NCBI RefSeq assembly: GCF_036784765.1
Contig: NZ_CP136651.1
Coordinates: 558,001 to 622,000 of the forward strand
Direction of reading: 5' to 3'
DNA: 64,000 bases
Source of the DNA: Novosphingobium sp. ZN18A2
Lineage (GTDB): Bacteria > Pseudomonadota > Alphaproteobacteria > Sphingomonadales > Sphingomonadaceae
Shown: positions 27,186 through 36,229 of the stretch, piece after piece
Position numbering within the stretch: position 1 is the stretch's first letter
How the letters are laid out: each line of letters opens with the position of its first letter
The notes under the pieces: generated by a model
The model's input: the letters and a program-made list of their open reading frames with translations, nothing else
Database searches by the model: none
What the model was told of the DNA's origin: nothing
Made by a program: the position numbers and the translations under genes

Positions 27186-28355
27186 ATGGGCAGCAAGCCA
27201 GCGCAAAGCGTGATCGTTATCGGCGCCGGTCCGGCGGGGCTGGCTTTCGCGCGGCGACTGGCGGGCAGCGGCATTCACGTGACGCTGATCGAGCGGCAGG
27301 GGTTGGGCGCCATTGCCGAACCTGCGGCAGACGGGCGGGAAATCGCGCTGACCGGCAAATCGGTGAACCTGCTGCGCGAAATGGGCGTGTGGCCCGCGAT
27401 CGAGGCGGGCGAGGCATGGCCGCTTGCCGGAGCGCGCGTGCTCGACGGTGGATCGCCGTTCGCGCTGGCGATCGATCCGGCGGGCAAGGGCGATGCGCCG
27501 CTTGGCACGCTGGTGCCGAACCACGTGATCCGCCGCGCGCTCCATGCCTCCATTGCCGATGCACCCCATGTCGAACTGGTTGCCGGAGCCACGGTGGAAC
27601 GTGTGGAGACCAGTCGCCATGAAGCGCGCGTGCGTTTGGCGGACGGGCGCGAATTTGCTGCCGATTGCCTTGTCGCGGCGGATTCGCGCTTTTCCGAAAC
27701 GCGCAAGCGGCTGGGCATCGGCGCCGAAGTGATCCCGGTGGGGAAATCCATGCTGCTCGCACGCGTGCGGCATGAAAAACCGCACGATTCGCTCGCCACC
27801 GAATGGTTTGATCGCGGCCAGACGGTTGCCATGCTGCCGCTCGGCCCGAACGAATCGGGTGCGGTGCTGACGCTTCCGCCCGAACGCGCAAAGGCGATTG
27901 CGGCGCTTTCGCGCGCTGAACTGGGCGCCGAACTGACGCGCCGAACAAGGCAGCGCTGGGGCGCGATGGAGGCGCTGACGGACGCATACGTCTATCCTCT
28001 CGCCATCACGCTGGCGCATCGTTTCGCCGCCCGCCGCGCCGCGCTGATCGGCGATGCGGCGGTGGGGATGCACCCGGTTACCGCGCACGGCTTCAACTTC
28101 GGGCTGCTTGGCGCGGTGCGGCTGGCCGACGCGATGCGCGATGCGCGCGATATCGGCGATTCGCGCCTGCTGGTCCGCTGGGCGGTGCGCCACCGCGCGG
28201 CCGTGTTGCCGCTCTACCTCGCAACGCGCGCGCTGGTCGGCCTCTATACCGACGACCGCCTTCCCGCGCGCGTCGCGCGGCGCGCGGTTCTGCGGCTCGG
28301 CGCCCTGCCGCCGGTGCGAAAAGGCATGGCCGCACTGCTCGCGCAGGGGCGCTGA
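27186..28355 (+). CDS. ubiM: FAD-dependent hydroxylase of the UbiH/UbiM family
   Basis: The 389-residue flavoprotein monooxygenase has the dinucleotide motif VIVIGAGPAGLAFARRL and the second FAD motif GDAAVGMHPVTAHGFNFGL. The GMHPVTAHGFN form seems to me nearer to UbiM than to UbiH or UbiF, which carry LHPIAGQGFN. UbiM hydroxylates the ubiquinone ring in some alphaproteobacteria and Neisseria. The subfamily call is from memory of motifs and needs a tree. ATG 27186 has GGAG at a good distance, while ATG 27171 has AGG immediately adjacent. UbiE and UbiB lie 1 kb away on the other strand. Confidence 0.75.
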   Translation: MGSKPAQSVIVIGAGPAGLAFARRLAGSGIHVTLIERQGLGAIAEPAADGREIALTGKSVNLLREMGVWPAIEAGEAWPLAGARVLDGGSPFALAIDPAGKGDAPLGTLVPNHVIRRALHASIADAPHVELVAGATVERVETSRHEARVRLADGREFAADCLVAADSRFSETRKRLGIGAEVIPVGKSMLLARVRHEKPHDSLATEWFDRGQTVAMLPLGPNESGAVLTLPPERAKAIAALSRAELGAELTRRTRQRWGAMEALTDAYVYPLAITLAHRFAARRAALIGDAAVGMHPVTAHGFNFGLLGAVRLADAMRDARDIGDSRLLVRWAVRHRAAVLPLYLATRALVGLYTDDRLPARVARRAVLRLGALPPVRKGMAALLAQGR

Positions 28356-28404
28356 AGCCTGCGGCCTGCATGGCCGGGCAAGTTGCGGCGGAAGATCGGG
28401 AAGT

Positions 28405-28478
28405 TGGAGCGGGTAGCGGGAATCGAACCCGCCTAGCTAGCTTGGAAGGCTAGAGCATTACCACTATGCTATACCCGC
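28405..28478 (-). tRNA. tRNA-Gly (anticodon TCC)
   Basis: On the minus strand the acceptor GCGGGTA pairs with TACCCGC, followed by T and an encoded CCA. The D arm contains AGTGGTAATGC. The anticodon stem CTAGC/GCTAG encloses CTTCCAA, giving anticodon TCC. The T arm is GCGGGTTCGATTCCCGC. A TTGACG at 28520-28515 could be its -35 box. The 3' end faces the 3' end of the UbiM-like gene. Confidence 0.96.
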
Positions 28479-28527
28479 CCGCTCGCGCCGCGCTTGCCAC
28501 GGCAATCGCGCCTTCGTCAACGCGGAT

Positions 28528-29151
28528 TTACGCGCTTTGCGACAATTCGATGATCCGCTGCCGGACGAGGGGGAGCTGGTCGTTGCCGAAATACATGTGC
28601 TCTGCGCCCACGAAGATGGTTGGCGAACCGAATGCGCCGCGCGCAATCGCTTCGTCGGTATTGGCGCGCAGACGGTCTTTGACCGGCTGGCTGCCCGCCG
28701 CTTCGGCCAGCGCCGCGCCGTCCAGCCCGGCTCCGTTGGCGACAGCCGCCAGCACGGCGGGATCGTCAATATCGCGCGCATCGGTGAAATAGGCGGCGAA
28801 AGCGGCGCTGGCGAACGCGAACAGCGCATCCTGCCGGTCTTCCAGCGCGCAGCAGAAGCGCATCGCCGCAACGGATTTTACCGGATGATGCGGTGAGGGG
28901 AAGTTCATCGGCACGCCCGCCAGCCGCGCCCATTCCTTCAGCCAGCCGAAACTGCGCTTCATCGCTTTCTGTTCGGGATCGGCGCGCATTTCGTAAACGC
29001 GCGGGTTCACCGCGTTGAACACGCCGCCGACCAGGAACGGGCGCCAGCGCACCGCCGCGCCGGTTTCGACAAGGATCGGCTGGATGTTGTTGAAGGCAAG
29101 GCACGTCCAGGGCGAGGAGAGGTCGAAGAAGAAGTCCACCGGAACGCTCAT
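28528..29151 (-). CDS. DsbA-fold 2-hydroxychromene-2-carboxylate isomerase family protein
   Basis: The 207-residue protein begins MSVPVDFFFDLSSPWTCLAFN, the thioredoxin-like strand and serine site of the kappa-GST/HCCA isomerase family. RWRPFLVGGVFNAVNP, KRSFGWLKEWARLAGVP and the C-terminal cis-proline segment ARGAFGSPTIFVGAEHMYFGNDQ complete the fold. Family members isomerise hydroxychromene carboxylate in aromatic degradation or act as glutathione-dependent isomerases. No naphthalene-pathway neighbours are present, so the substrate is unknown. The ATG overlaps the stop of the upstream GST gene, so the two are coupled. Confidence 0.88.
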   Translation of the reverse strand: MSVPVDFFFDLSSPWTCLAFNNIQPILVETGAAVRWRPFLVGGVFNAVNPRVYEMRADPEQKAMKRSFGWLKEWARLAGVPMNFPSPHHPVKSVAAMRFCCALEDRQDALFAFASAAFAAYFTDARDIDDPAVLAAVANGAGLDGAALAEAAGSQPVKDRLRANTDEAIARGAFGSPTIFVGAEHMYFGNDQLPLVRQRIIELSQSA

Positions 29152-29861
29152 TTCGTGTCCTCCCTTATGCCGAACAGCGTGCGCCGCGCTTCGGCATCGT
29201 CCTGCGGGCGGCGGTTGATCCGGTCCGCGCCCACGTCCATCCCCCGCCGCAGGGCGGGGCGCTGCTTCAGCGTTTCGTACCATGCCTTGAGGTGCGGAAA
29301 GTCGGACAGCGGGATGCCTTGCGCGCGCCATGTGCGAATCCACGGAAAGCAGGCCATGTCGGCGATCGTGTATTCACCGGCAGCGATGAACGTGCGGCCC
29401 TCCAGCCGCTTGTCGAGCACGCCATAAAGCCGCAGTGTTTCCCGCCGGTAGCGGTCGGTGGGATAGGCCAGCCGATCCGGCGCATAGAGCGCGAAGTGGC
29501 CGTGCTGGCCCAGCATCGGACCAAGGTTGGCAACCTGCCACGTCAGCCATTCCAGCGTCTCGGTCCGGCCGCGCAGGTCGGCGGGCAGGAAGCGCCCGGT
29601 CTTTTCCGCAAGGTAGATAAGGATCGCGCCCGTTTCGAACACGGAGAGCGCCGTGCCACCGTCTGCCGGGGCGCCGTCCGCCGGATCGGTATCGACGATG
29701 GCAGGGATGCGGTTGTTCGGGCTGATCGCCAGAAATTCGGGGGCGAACTGTTCCCCCTTGCCGATATCCACCCAGTGCACCCGGTACGGCAGGCCGCACT
29801 CTTCCAGCATGATCGACACTTTCCAGCCGTTGGGCGTGGGTGCCGTGTAAAGCTCTATCAT
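29148..29861 (-). CDS. Glutathione-dependent disulfide-bond oxidoreductase (YfcG-like GST)
   Basis: The 237-residue protein starts MIELYTAPTPNGWKVSIMLEE, with the Thr/Asn-Gly site of Nu-class GSTs such as YfcG/YghU rather than a catalytic Tyr or Cys. SPNNRIPAIVD, ETGAILIYLAEKTGRFLP and ADMACFPWIRTW follow. These enzymes reduce disulfides with two glutathiones. The frame extends upstream, but ATG 29861 gives the family N-terminus. It overlaps the HCCA-isomerase-like gene by four bases, forming a two-gene thiol unit. Confidence 0.9.
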   Translation of the reverse strand: MIELYTAPTPNGWKVSIMLEECGLPYRVHWVDIGKGEQFAPEFLAISPNNRIPAIVDTDPADGAPADGGTALSVFETGAILIYLAEKTGRFLPADLRGRTETLEWLTWQVANLGPMLGQHGHFALYAPDRLAYPTDRYRRETLRLYGVLDKRLEGRTFIAAGEYTIADMACFPWIRTWRAQGIPLSDFPHLKAWYETLKQRPALRRGMDVGADRINRRPQDDAEARRTLFGIREDTK

Positions 29862-29986
29862 CGCGCGTCTTCTCCCGCGCCCAGTGGTGCATGGAACGCA
29901 CGCGGCGGGCAAGCCCGGCGTTGGACCTGCCCCTTTACCGCGCGGCAATTTTTGTTATAGGGCATAGCGAAATTTCGGAGGATGCC

Positions 29987-32104
29987 ATGACCGACAAGCC
30001 CATCGCGCGCGCGGCGCTCAACCGTTTCCTTTCGCCGCGCTCGGTCGCGGTCGTCGGCGCGTCGGACAAGCCCGGCGCGCTGGGTGCGACGCTGCTTTCC
30101 AACCTTGAGAAGAACGGCTTTTCGGGCGAGATCTATCCGATCAACCCGAAGCGGGACGAGATCGGCGGACGCAAGTGCCTGCCATCGGTCGATGCGCTGC
30201 CCGAAGGGGTGGACGTGGCCGTACTGGCGATCCCGCGCGCGGGCGTGCTGGATGCGGTGAAGGGGCTGGCCGCGCGCAAGGCGGGCGGGGTGGTGATCTT
30301 CTCCGCCGGATTTGCCGAAGGCGGCGATGAAGGTCTGGCCGAACAGCGCGAAATCGCGCGGATCGCGGCAGATGCGGGCATGGTGGTGGAAGGGCCGAAC
30401 TGCCTGGGCATGGTCAACTATGTGGACCGTGTGCCGCTGACGTTCGTGGAAACGATGTGCACGCCGCCGGGCGAGCGGCGCGGCATCGGGGTTGTCTCGC
30501 AATCGGGCGCGATGGCCGCCGTTCTCGCGACGATGCTGCTCGCGCGCGATCTGGGCGTTTCCTACACCGTGTCCACCGGCAACGAAGCGGCGAGCGGGGT
30601 CGAGGATTACGTCGACTGGATGGTCGATGACCCCAATACCCACGTTATCGCCATGCTGGTCGAACAGTTTCGCAAGCCGCAGGCGTTTCTGGCCGCCGCG
30701 CGCCGCGCCGCAGCGGCGGGCAAGCCGGTTGTGCTGCTCCATCCCGGCAAGTCGAGCGCGGCGCGCGAATCGGCGGCGACGCATACCGGGGCGATGGCGG
30801 GCGATTACAAGCTGATGCGCGCGATGGTTTCCCGCGCGGGCGTGATCTTTGCAGAGACGCTGGAAGAACTGGGCGACATCGCGGAAATCGCCGCGCGCGT
30901 TCCCGCGCTGCCTTCGGGCAGCACCGCCGTTCTGGGCGAATCGGGCGCGTTCAAGGCGCTGACGCTGGACCTGGCGGAAGAGCTGGACCTGCCGCTGGCC
31001 GACCTGAACGACGATAATGCGCCAGACCTGCGCGCCGCGCTGCCGCCGTTCGTGCCGGTTTCCAACCCGCTCGACATCACGGCGCAGGGATTGTCGGAAC
31101 CGGCGATCTACACCCGCACGCTGGACGCGCTGCTGGCGGACGACAGGGTGGGAACGGTGATTGCCGGGATCATCCAGGCCGAACCGATCACGTGCGCGAT
31201 CAAGTTCCCGCCGATCCTCGCATCGGTGGAAGGCAAGAGCCTGTCCAAGCCGCTGGTTTTCGCGGGGCTGGACGAAGGCGCCGAAGTTCCAGCCGAACGC
31301 ATCGCCGCGCTGCGCGGGGCGGGCATCCCGTGGTTCCCCACCACCGAACGCGCGCTGCACGCGGTGGCGCGGCTCAGCGCATGGTCTGCGCGCGACAGGG
31401 ACGCCAACGGGCTCGAACCAACGAAGCTCACCGGTCTGGACGTGGTGAGCGGGGTGATCCCCGAATATCGCGCGAAGGAATTGCTCGCGCCCGCAGGGAT
31501 CGCTTTCCCGAAGGGGCAGTTCGCGGCCAGCGCGGACGAAGCTGCCGCCGCAGCCGACGCGGTAGGATACCCGGTCGCGATGAAGGCGCAGGCCGCCGCG
31601 CTGGGCCACAAGAGCGACGCAGGCGGCGTGCTGCTGAACCTTGCCGATGCAGACGCGGTTCGCACGGCGTTCAGGCAAATCTTCGAAAATGTCGCGGCCT
31701 ATTCGAAATCGATCCGGCTTGATGGCGTGCTGATCGAAGCGATGGGCAAGCGCGGCATGGAAATGATCGTCGGCGCGAAGAACGATCCTGAATGGGGTCC
31801 GGTTATCCTGGCCGGGTTTGGCGGCGTTACCGCTGAAATCCTGCAAGACGTGCGCCTGCTGCCCGCCGACATGACCGAAGCCGGTGTGGTGGCCGAACTG
31901 ATGAAGCTGAAAAACGCGGCGCTGCTTTCCGGCTATCGCGGCTCCCCCGCGCTGGACGTCGCGGCGCTGGCGAAGCTGATCGTGCGGCTGGGGCAGGTGC
32001 TGCGCGCCGAACCCTCGATCCGCGAGATCGACCTCAACCCCGTGATCCTGCATGCCGAGGGTGAAGGCGTGGTCGCGCTCGATGCGCTGATGCTGGTGGA
32101 TTGA
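29987..32104 (+). CDS. NDP-forming acyl-CoA synthetase (acetate--CoA ligase family)
   Basis: The 705-residue protein has a CoA-binding Rossmann domain at about residues 12-140 (SVAVVGASDKPGALGATLLSNL, VDVAVLAIPRAGV). Two succinyl-CoA-ligase-like domains follow (GIGVVSQSGAMAAVLA, STGNEAASGVEDYVDWM). A C-terminal ATP-grasp domain starts at about residue 490 (PVAMKAQAAALGHKSDAGGV, GPVILAGFGGVTAEILQDV). This is the alpha-beta fused ADP/GDP-forming type; no GNAT domain is attached. The acyl substrate is not predictable. GGAGG stands 5 bases before the ATG. The long minus-strand frame over this gene is a GC-rich shadow. Confidence 0.92.
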   Translation: MTDKPIARAALNRFLSPRSVAVVGASDKPGALGATLLSNLEKNGFSGEIYPINPKRDEIGGRKCLPSVDALPEGVDVAVLAIPRAGVLDAVKGLAARKAGGVVIFSAGFAEGGDEGLAEQREIARIAADAGMVVEGPNCLGMVNYVDRVPLTFVETMCTPPGERRGIGVVSQSGAMAAVLATMLLARDLGVSYTVSTGNEAASGVEDYVDWMVDDPNTHVIAMLVEQFRKPQAFLAAARRAAAAGKPVVLLHPGKSSAARESAATHTGAMAGDYKLMRAMVSRAGVIFAETLEELGDIAEIAARVPALPSGSTAVLGESGAFKALTLDLAEELDLPLADLNDDNAPDLRAALPPFVPVSNPLDITAQGLSEPAIYTRTLDALLADDRVGTVIAGIIQAEPITCAIKFPPILASVEGKSLSKPLVFAGLDEGAEVPAERIAALRGAGIPWFPTTERALHAVARLSAWSARDRDANGLEPTKLTGLDVVSGVIPEYRAKELLAPAGIAFPKGQFAASADEAAAAADAVGYPVAMKAQAAALGHKSDAGGVLLNLADADAVRTAFRQIFENVAAYSKSIRLDGVLIEAMGKRGMEMIVGAKNDPEWGPVILAGFGGVTAEILQDVRLLPADMTEAGVVAELMKLKNAALLSGYRGSPALDVAALAKLIVRLGQVLRAEPSIREIDLNPVILHAEGEGVVALDALMLVD

Positions 32105-32292
32105 GGCCCGCCTCCCGACGGGCACAGGCCCGCGCCATCGGAACGAAGTGCGGGTTTCGGCATTGGTCGGGTGAAGCCCAACGCGGTTGCGTGGGCTCCG
32201 GAAGTCGATCCGCCCAGGCCATGAGGGCCGGGCGCGGGCCGGCCAGTGTGGCTGGCCGCTACGGCTTTCCCTTCCCAATGCGCAGGCTCGCC

Positions 32293-32499
32293 ATGCCAAG
32301 AAACCCGCACTTTCACCTCGATTCAGAGAAGGATTGCCTCCAGCATCCGGAAGAGGATCTGGCTACCGGCTCGATCGGCCAATACTACGTCTGCCGCCTG
32401 CCCAAGGGGCACGAGGGCGACCATGTCTTCGTTCCGGTGGAAATGGTGATCTACGACTGGGTTCCGGACCAGCCGGCCTATGCCCGCCGCACCGGCTAG
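32293..32499 (+). CDS. Small cysteine/histidine protein, function unknown
   Basis: A 68-residue ORF starts MPRNPHFHLDSEKDCLQHP. It contains YYVCRLPKGHEGDHVFVP, in which a Cys followed by GHxGxH looks like a small metal-binding knuckle seen in various phage and bacterial proteins. It sits alone between the acyl-CoA synthetase and apt. The 189 bases upstream hold two small hairpins (AGCCCA/TGGGCT near 32176-32199, GGCCAG/CTGGCC near 32238-32255) but no clear promoter. The coherent motif supports a real gene; family unknown. Confidence 0.6.
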   Translation: MPRNPHFHLDSEKDCLQHPEEDLATGSIGQYYVCRLPKGHEGDHVFVPVEMVIYDWVPDQPAYARRTG

Positions 32500-32533
32500 G
32501 CATGCTGCCCTGGGGTCGTGTCCCCACCCGGCT

Positions 32534-33070
32534 CTAGTGGCCGGGGAAATCCATCAGCGCGTCCACGGTAACGCCCGCGCCGCGAAGGCGGTCGGCACCG
32601 TGGAGGTCCGGCAGGTCAATAACGAACAGCGCGTGATCCACGTTTGCGCCCGCCCGGCGTAACAGCTCGGTTGCGGCCAGCGCGGTGCCGCCGGTGGCGA
32701 TCAGGTCGTCCACGATAACAACGCGGTGGCCCGGCGGGATCGCCTCGGGATCGACCTCAAGCCTGTCGCGCCCGTATTCGAGCGCATAGTCCACGCCAAT
32801 GGTTGCGACCGGCAGTTTGCCGGGTTTGCGGACGGGCACGAATCCCACGCCCAGCTTCGCGGCGACGGCCGCACCGAAGATGAATCCGCGTGCTTCCATC
32901 CCCGCGACAAGCTGCGCGTTTGCCGCCCGGGCGCGATCGGCAAGGTGGGCGATGCAGGCGGCAAGCCCCTCGCCATGGCTGATCAGCGTGGTCACGTCGC
33001 GAAACAGGATGCCCGGCTCCGGAAAGTCCGGCACCGTGCGGACAAAGGCTTTCAGCTCGTCAGGCGTCAT
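32534..33070 (-). CDS. apt: Adenine phosphoribosyltransferase
   Basis: Apt salvages adenine to AMP using PRPP. The 178-residue protein shows VPDFPEPGILFRDVTTL, the purine-site loop ARGFIFGAAVA and FVPVRKPGKLP. The PRPP-binding motif is VVIVDDLIATGGTA. ATG 33070 gives MTPDELKAFVRTVPDFP; an upstream in-frame start would overlap the petC terminator. The terminator sits only about 26 bases before this ATG, so how apt is transcribed is unclear. Confidence 0.96.
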   Translation of the reverse strand: MTPDELKAFVRTVPDFPEPGILFRDVTTLISHGEGLAACIAHLADRARAANAQLVAGMEARGFIFGAAVAAKLGVGFVPVRKPGKLPVATIGVDYALEYGRDRLEVDPEAIPPGHRVVIVDDLIATGGTALAATELLRRAGANVDHALFVIDLPDLHGADRLRGAGVTVDALMDFPGH

Positions 33071-33095
33071 CGCGATAGCGTTCCTGTTTGCGGAT

Positions 33096-33123
33096 ACGAA
33101 AAAGGCCACCGTTTCCGGTGGCC
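33096..33123 (-). terminator. Rho-independent terminator after petC
   Basis: On the minus strand GGCCACCG and CGGTGGCC form a perfect 8-base-pair stem with a GAAA loop. The stem (33123-33104) is followed by TTTTT at 33103-33099. It stands just after petC and before apt. Confidence 0.88.
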
Positions 33124-33155
33124 TTGATCGTTTGTGCCCGTTCGGACCGGAGCGA

Positions 33156-34004
33156 TCAATGCTCCTTTTCGGCCCAGATCTGGCGCTTGGCGAGATAGGC
33201 CAGGATGGTGGCGAAGAGCAGGAAGCCCAGCACCGTCCAGCCGACCTGGCGACGCTTCACCAGCTTGGGTTCCGCGGTCCACACCAGGAACGCGGCAACG
33301 TCCTGCGCTTCCTGGTCCAACGTCGCCTTGGTGCCGTCCGAATAGGTAACGGCATCGTCCACCAGCGGCGGGGGCATCGCGATGTTCAGGTTCGCGAAGT
33401 AGGGGTTGAAGTGCAGGCCGTCGGGCGTCTTGGAATCCGGGAACATCTTGAGAAGTTCCTGGCCCTTGTCGTTCTTGTACCCGACCTGATCGGCATAACC
33501 GGTCAGCAGCGCGTGCACATAGGATGCGCCGCCATGACGGGCCTTGGTGATCAGCGACAGGTCAGGCGGGCTGCCCTGTCCGCCATAGACGACCGGCGGG
33601 AAGTGATCGGTCGGCACACCGTCAACGGTGGTGACCTCGCCCGTCTTCGGATCGTAATGCGGGACCTGATAGGTCTTGGCGATCGCCTTCACCTCGGCTT
33701 CGTTATAGCCGATTTCCTCAAGGTCGCGGAATGCGACGTGGCTGAGCGAGTGGCACGTCTTGCACACGCCGTCATAGACGGCGAAACCGCGCTGCAACTG
33801 CTCCTTGTTGAACGTGCCGAACGGGCCGTCGCTCTGCAGGTGTAGCGGGTGCGGGTGCTTCACGAACAGCTTCTCGGCGCTGGGCTCGGTAAAGCTGCCG
33901 TACTTGCTCAGCACCGGTGCGTCGGCGATGGCGCCGTTGATAAACGCCCATAGCGCGGCGAGTGCGAAGAAGAGGCCGACAAGGGGGCCAAGGATGCGGA
34001 CCAT
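33156..34004 (-). CDS. petC: Cytochrome c1, bc1 complex
   Basis: The 282-residue protein starts with a hydrophobic signal-anchor (ILGPLVGLFFALAALWAFI). The c-type heme site is CKTCH at about residues 81-85. The distal methionine is probably in NIAMPPPLVDD, typical of cytochrome c1. A C-terminal membrane anchor (VGWTVLGFLLFATILAYL) is followed by a charged tail. It receives electrons from the Rieske protein and passes them to cytochrome c in the periplasm. It is third in petA-petB-petC, 29 bases after petB, and ends at a strong terminator. Confidence 0.97.
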   Translation of the reverse strand: MVRILGPLVGLFFALAALWAFINGAIADAPVLSKYGSFTEPSAEKLFVKHPHPLHLQSDGPFGTFNKEQLQRGFAVYDGVCKTCHSLSHVAFRDLEEIGYNEAEVKAIAKTYQVPHYDPKTGEVTTVDGVPTDHFPPVVYGGQGSPPDLSLITKARHGGASYVHALLTGYADQVGYKNDKGQELLKMFPDSKTPDGLHFNPYFANLNIAMPPPLVDDAVTYSDGTKATLDQEAQDVAAFLVWTAEPKLVKRRQVGWTVLGFLLFATILAYLAKRQIWAEKEH

Positions 34005-34033
34005 GGGTTCTCTCTTTCCCTCTTGTTAGACGC

Positions 34034-35320
34034 TCAGGCGTTGCCGCCGGAGAGCGCGGCGCTCTCGTCCTTGCCCAGCACCGATTCGGTGATGGAGAAG
34101 GGCAGCGGCTCGGGCCGTTCGATCGAGGAAACGACCGGCAGGATGACCAGGAAGTGCAGGAAGTAGTACACGGTCGCGATCTGCGCGATCATGACATAGG
34201 GCTCTTCCGCCGGTGAGCCGCCGCAATAGCCCAGGATCAGCACGCAGGGCAGCAGGCCGAACCAGATGAACTTGCGCAGCATCGGACGATACTTGGTCGA
34301 GCGGACCGGCGAGGTATCCAGCCAGGGCAGGAAGAACCACACCAGGATCGACGCGAACATCGCCAGCACGCCCATCAGCTTCGCCGGGATGAAGAAGAAG
34401 TCCGAAGTGAAGCTGCGCAGGATCGCGTAGAACGGCCAGAAATACCATTCGGGCACGATGTGCGCAGGGGTCTGCATCGGGTTGGCCGGGATATAGTTGT
34501 CCGGGTGGCCCAGCATGTTCGGCATGAAGAACACGACCGCGCAGTAGAAGAACAGGAACACGCCCAGGCCGAAACCGTCCTTCGCCGTATAATACGGGTG
34601 GAACGGCACTGTGTCGCTTTCGTTCTTCACTTCCACGCCGGTGGGGTTGGTCGACCCCGGAATGTGCAGCGCCCAGATGTGCAGGATCACGACACCCAGG
34701 ATCACGAAGGGCAGCAGGAAGTGCAGCGAGAAGAAGCGGTTGAGCGCGGCCTGGCCCGGTGCGAAGCCGCCCAGCAGCCAGGTGTGCAGCGCATCGCCCA
34801 CCAACGGGATGGCGCTGAACAGGCCGGTAATCACCTGCGCCCCCCAGAAGCTCATCTGGCCCCAGGGAAGCACATAGCCCATGAAGGCGGTGGCCATCAT
34901 CAGCAGGAAGATCACCACGCCCAGCAGCCAGATCATCTCGCGCGGGGCCTTGTACGAACCGAACAGGAAGCCGCGGAAGATGTGGACATAGACCACCACG
35001 AAGAACGCCGAGGCGCCGTTCGCGTGCATATAGCGCAGCATCCAGCCCCAGTTGACGTCGCGCATGATGTGCTCGGTCGAGTTGAAGGCGACCGAGCTGT
35101 CGGCGGCATAGTGCATCGCCAGCACAACGCCGGTAACGATCTGGATTACCAGGCAGAACCCGGCAAGCACGCCGAAGTTGTACCAGTAGCTGAGATTGCG
35201 CGGCACGGGATAACCCGCGCCGATCGCGTTATAAACGAAGCGCGGCAGCGGCAGCTTCTCGTCAAGCCACCGCATCAGCGGATGGGCCGGCTTGTATTCG
35301 TTCGCCCAGGGAAAGCTCAT
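34034..35320 (-). CDS. petB: Cytochrome b, bc1 complex
   Basis: The 428-residue protein has eight or so membrane helices and the four heme-ligand histidines in helices B and D ([45 protein letters not shown]). The Qo-site PEWYF motif is present in [34 protein letters not shown] at the start is typical of alphaproteobacterial petB. This is the full-length, unsplit bc1 type. It oxidises ubiquinol in the Q cycle. Confidence 0.98.
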   Translation of the reverse strand: MSFPWANEYKPAHPLMRWLDEKLPLPRFVYNAIGAGYPVPRNLSYWYNFGVLAGFCLVIQIVTGVVLAMHYAADSSVAFNSTEHIMRDVNWGWMLRYMHANGASAFFVVVYVHIFRGFLFGSYKAPREMIWLLGVVIFLLMMATAFMGYVLPWGQMSFWGAQVITGLFSAIPLVGDALHTWLLGGFAPGQAALNRFFSLHFLLPFVILGVVILHIWALHIPGSTNPTGVEVKNESDTVPFHPYYTAKDGFGLGVFLFFYCAVVFFMPNMLGHPDNYIPANPMQTPAHIVPEWYFWPFYAILRSFTSDFFFIPAKLMGVLAMFASILVWFFLPWLDTSPVRSTKYRPMLRKFIWFGLLPCVLILGYCGGSPAEEPYVMIAQIATVYYFLHFLVILPVVSSIERPEPLPFSITESVLGKDESAALSGGNA

Positions 35321-35331
35321 GATTTCTGACC

Positions 35332-35913
35332 TCAGCCTACCTTAACGACGGTGTCGGACTTGAACGCGTATTCGGGCACGTCGAGGTTCCTCGGAGCCGG
35401 TCCCTTGCGGATGCGCGCGGCGGTATCGTATTGCGAACCGTGGCACGGGCAGAAATAGCCACCGTATTCGCCGCGGTTCTGTTCGGGCGTGATCCCCTGG
35501 GGAACGCAGCCCAGGTGGGTGCAGACGCCCATCGTGATCAGCCATTCGGTCTTGCCCGGCAGCGTGCGCTCTTCCAGCGTCTGCGGATCGCGCAGGGTGG
35601 AAATGTCCACCGCGTTCGCTTCGCTGATTTCCTTGGGCGTAAGCTTGCGCACGAACAGCGGCTGCGAACGGAACACCGCCACGATGCCCGATCCCGCCTG
35701 GATCGGAGAGATGTCGACCTCGGTCGTGCTCTGCGCCAGGACGTCCGCCGAAGGCGCCATCTGCGAAATGAGTGGGTAAAGGACGGCCAGCCCGCCCACG
35801 CCGGCGGCGCTTACCGCCGCAACATTGATGAAATCGCGGCGCCGCACGCCATCTCCGGTAACTGCATCCCCGGTAACTGCGCCCGGAGTCTCGATGGTTG
35901 CCTCGTCAGCCAT
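35332..35913 (-). CDS. petA: Ubiquinol-cytochrome c reductase Rieske iron-sulfur subunit
   Basis: The 193-residue protein has a twin-arginine type N-terminus ([20 protein letters not shown]) that also acts as the membrane anchor. The two cluster-binding boxes are CTHLGC and CPCHGS, carrying the [2Fe-2S] ligands and disulfide cysteines. Before the twin arginines the protein has AVTGD twice, encoded by a 15-base tandem duplication at 35855-35884. It is the first gene of petABC; petB begins 11 bases after the stop. Confidence 0.97.
   Translation of the reverse strand: MADEATIETPGAVTGDAVTGDGVRRRDFINVAAVSAAGVGGLAVLYPLISQMAPSADVLAQSTTEVDISPIQAGSGIVAVFRSQPLFVRKLTPKEISEANAVDISTLRDPQTLEERTLPGKTEWLITMGVCTHLGCVPQGITPEQNRGEYGGYFCPCHGSQYDTAARIRKGPAPRNLDVPEYAFKSDTVVKVG
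35855..35884. repeat. 15-base tandem duplication inside petA
   Basis: CCGGTAACTGCATCC and CCGGTAACTGCGCCC are adjacent. They encode the repeated AVTGD segment before the Tat motif. Two differences separate the copies. Confidence 0.85.
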
Positions 35914-36070
35914 TGGAGTTCCCTGCCTGCTGCTGCGCGCGGGCGGGAATCGCCCACGTACAGACTTGCCATTCTTGTCGGCGGGACTGCCCCTTCGAAG
36001 ATTGCCCCGCCCTGCGGGGAGCTATGCACGCGCGATATCCCGATGCGTGCCGACCCCCACGTTGCGGGCC

Positions 36071-36099
36071 TGATAGACGTAAAAATGCAGGTTTGCCAA
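36071..36099 (-). promoter_or_regulatory. Candidate petABC promoter with an overlapping inverted repeat
   Basis: The 316-base gap 35914-36229 between petA and the methyltransferase gene contains no gene. On the minus strand TTGGCA (36099-36094) and CTATCA (36076-36071) are 17 bases apart, about 158 bases before the petA start. The inverted repeat AAAATGC at 36082-36088 and GCATTTT at 36103-36109 brackets the -35 box and could be an operator. The rest of the gap is GC-rich and featureless to me. Confidence 0.4.
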
Positions 36100-36229
36100 C
36101 AGGCATTTTAGACTGGGTCGCAAGCACCGCGAATGGGGGAAACGCGCGGCTTCGCGAACGGCCAGCCGGAACGGCGCACGGCGGTGGGACCGATTCGGCC
36201 CTGTCGCGGGCGGCGCCACAGGTCCGCGA

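Noticed and set aside
29858..32299. Minus-strand open frame of 813 codons across the acyl-CoA synthetase gene
   Set aside because: It mirrors a plus-strand gene with clear domains. Its translation is Arg/His-rich low complexity without motifs, as is common for antisense frames in GC-rich DNA.
32533..32540. CTAGTGG outside the 19.8 kb repeats
   Set aside because: It is only the apt stop-codon context. No palindromic arm or GACATTTG block follows.
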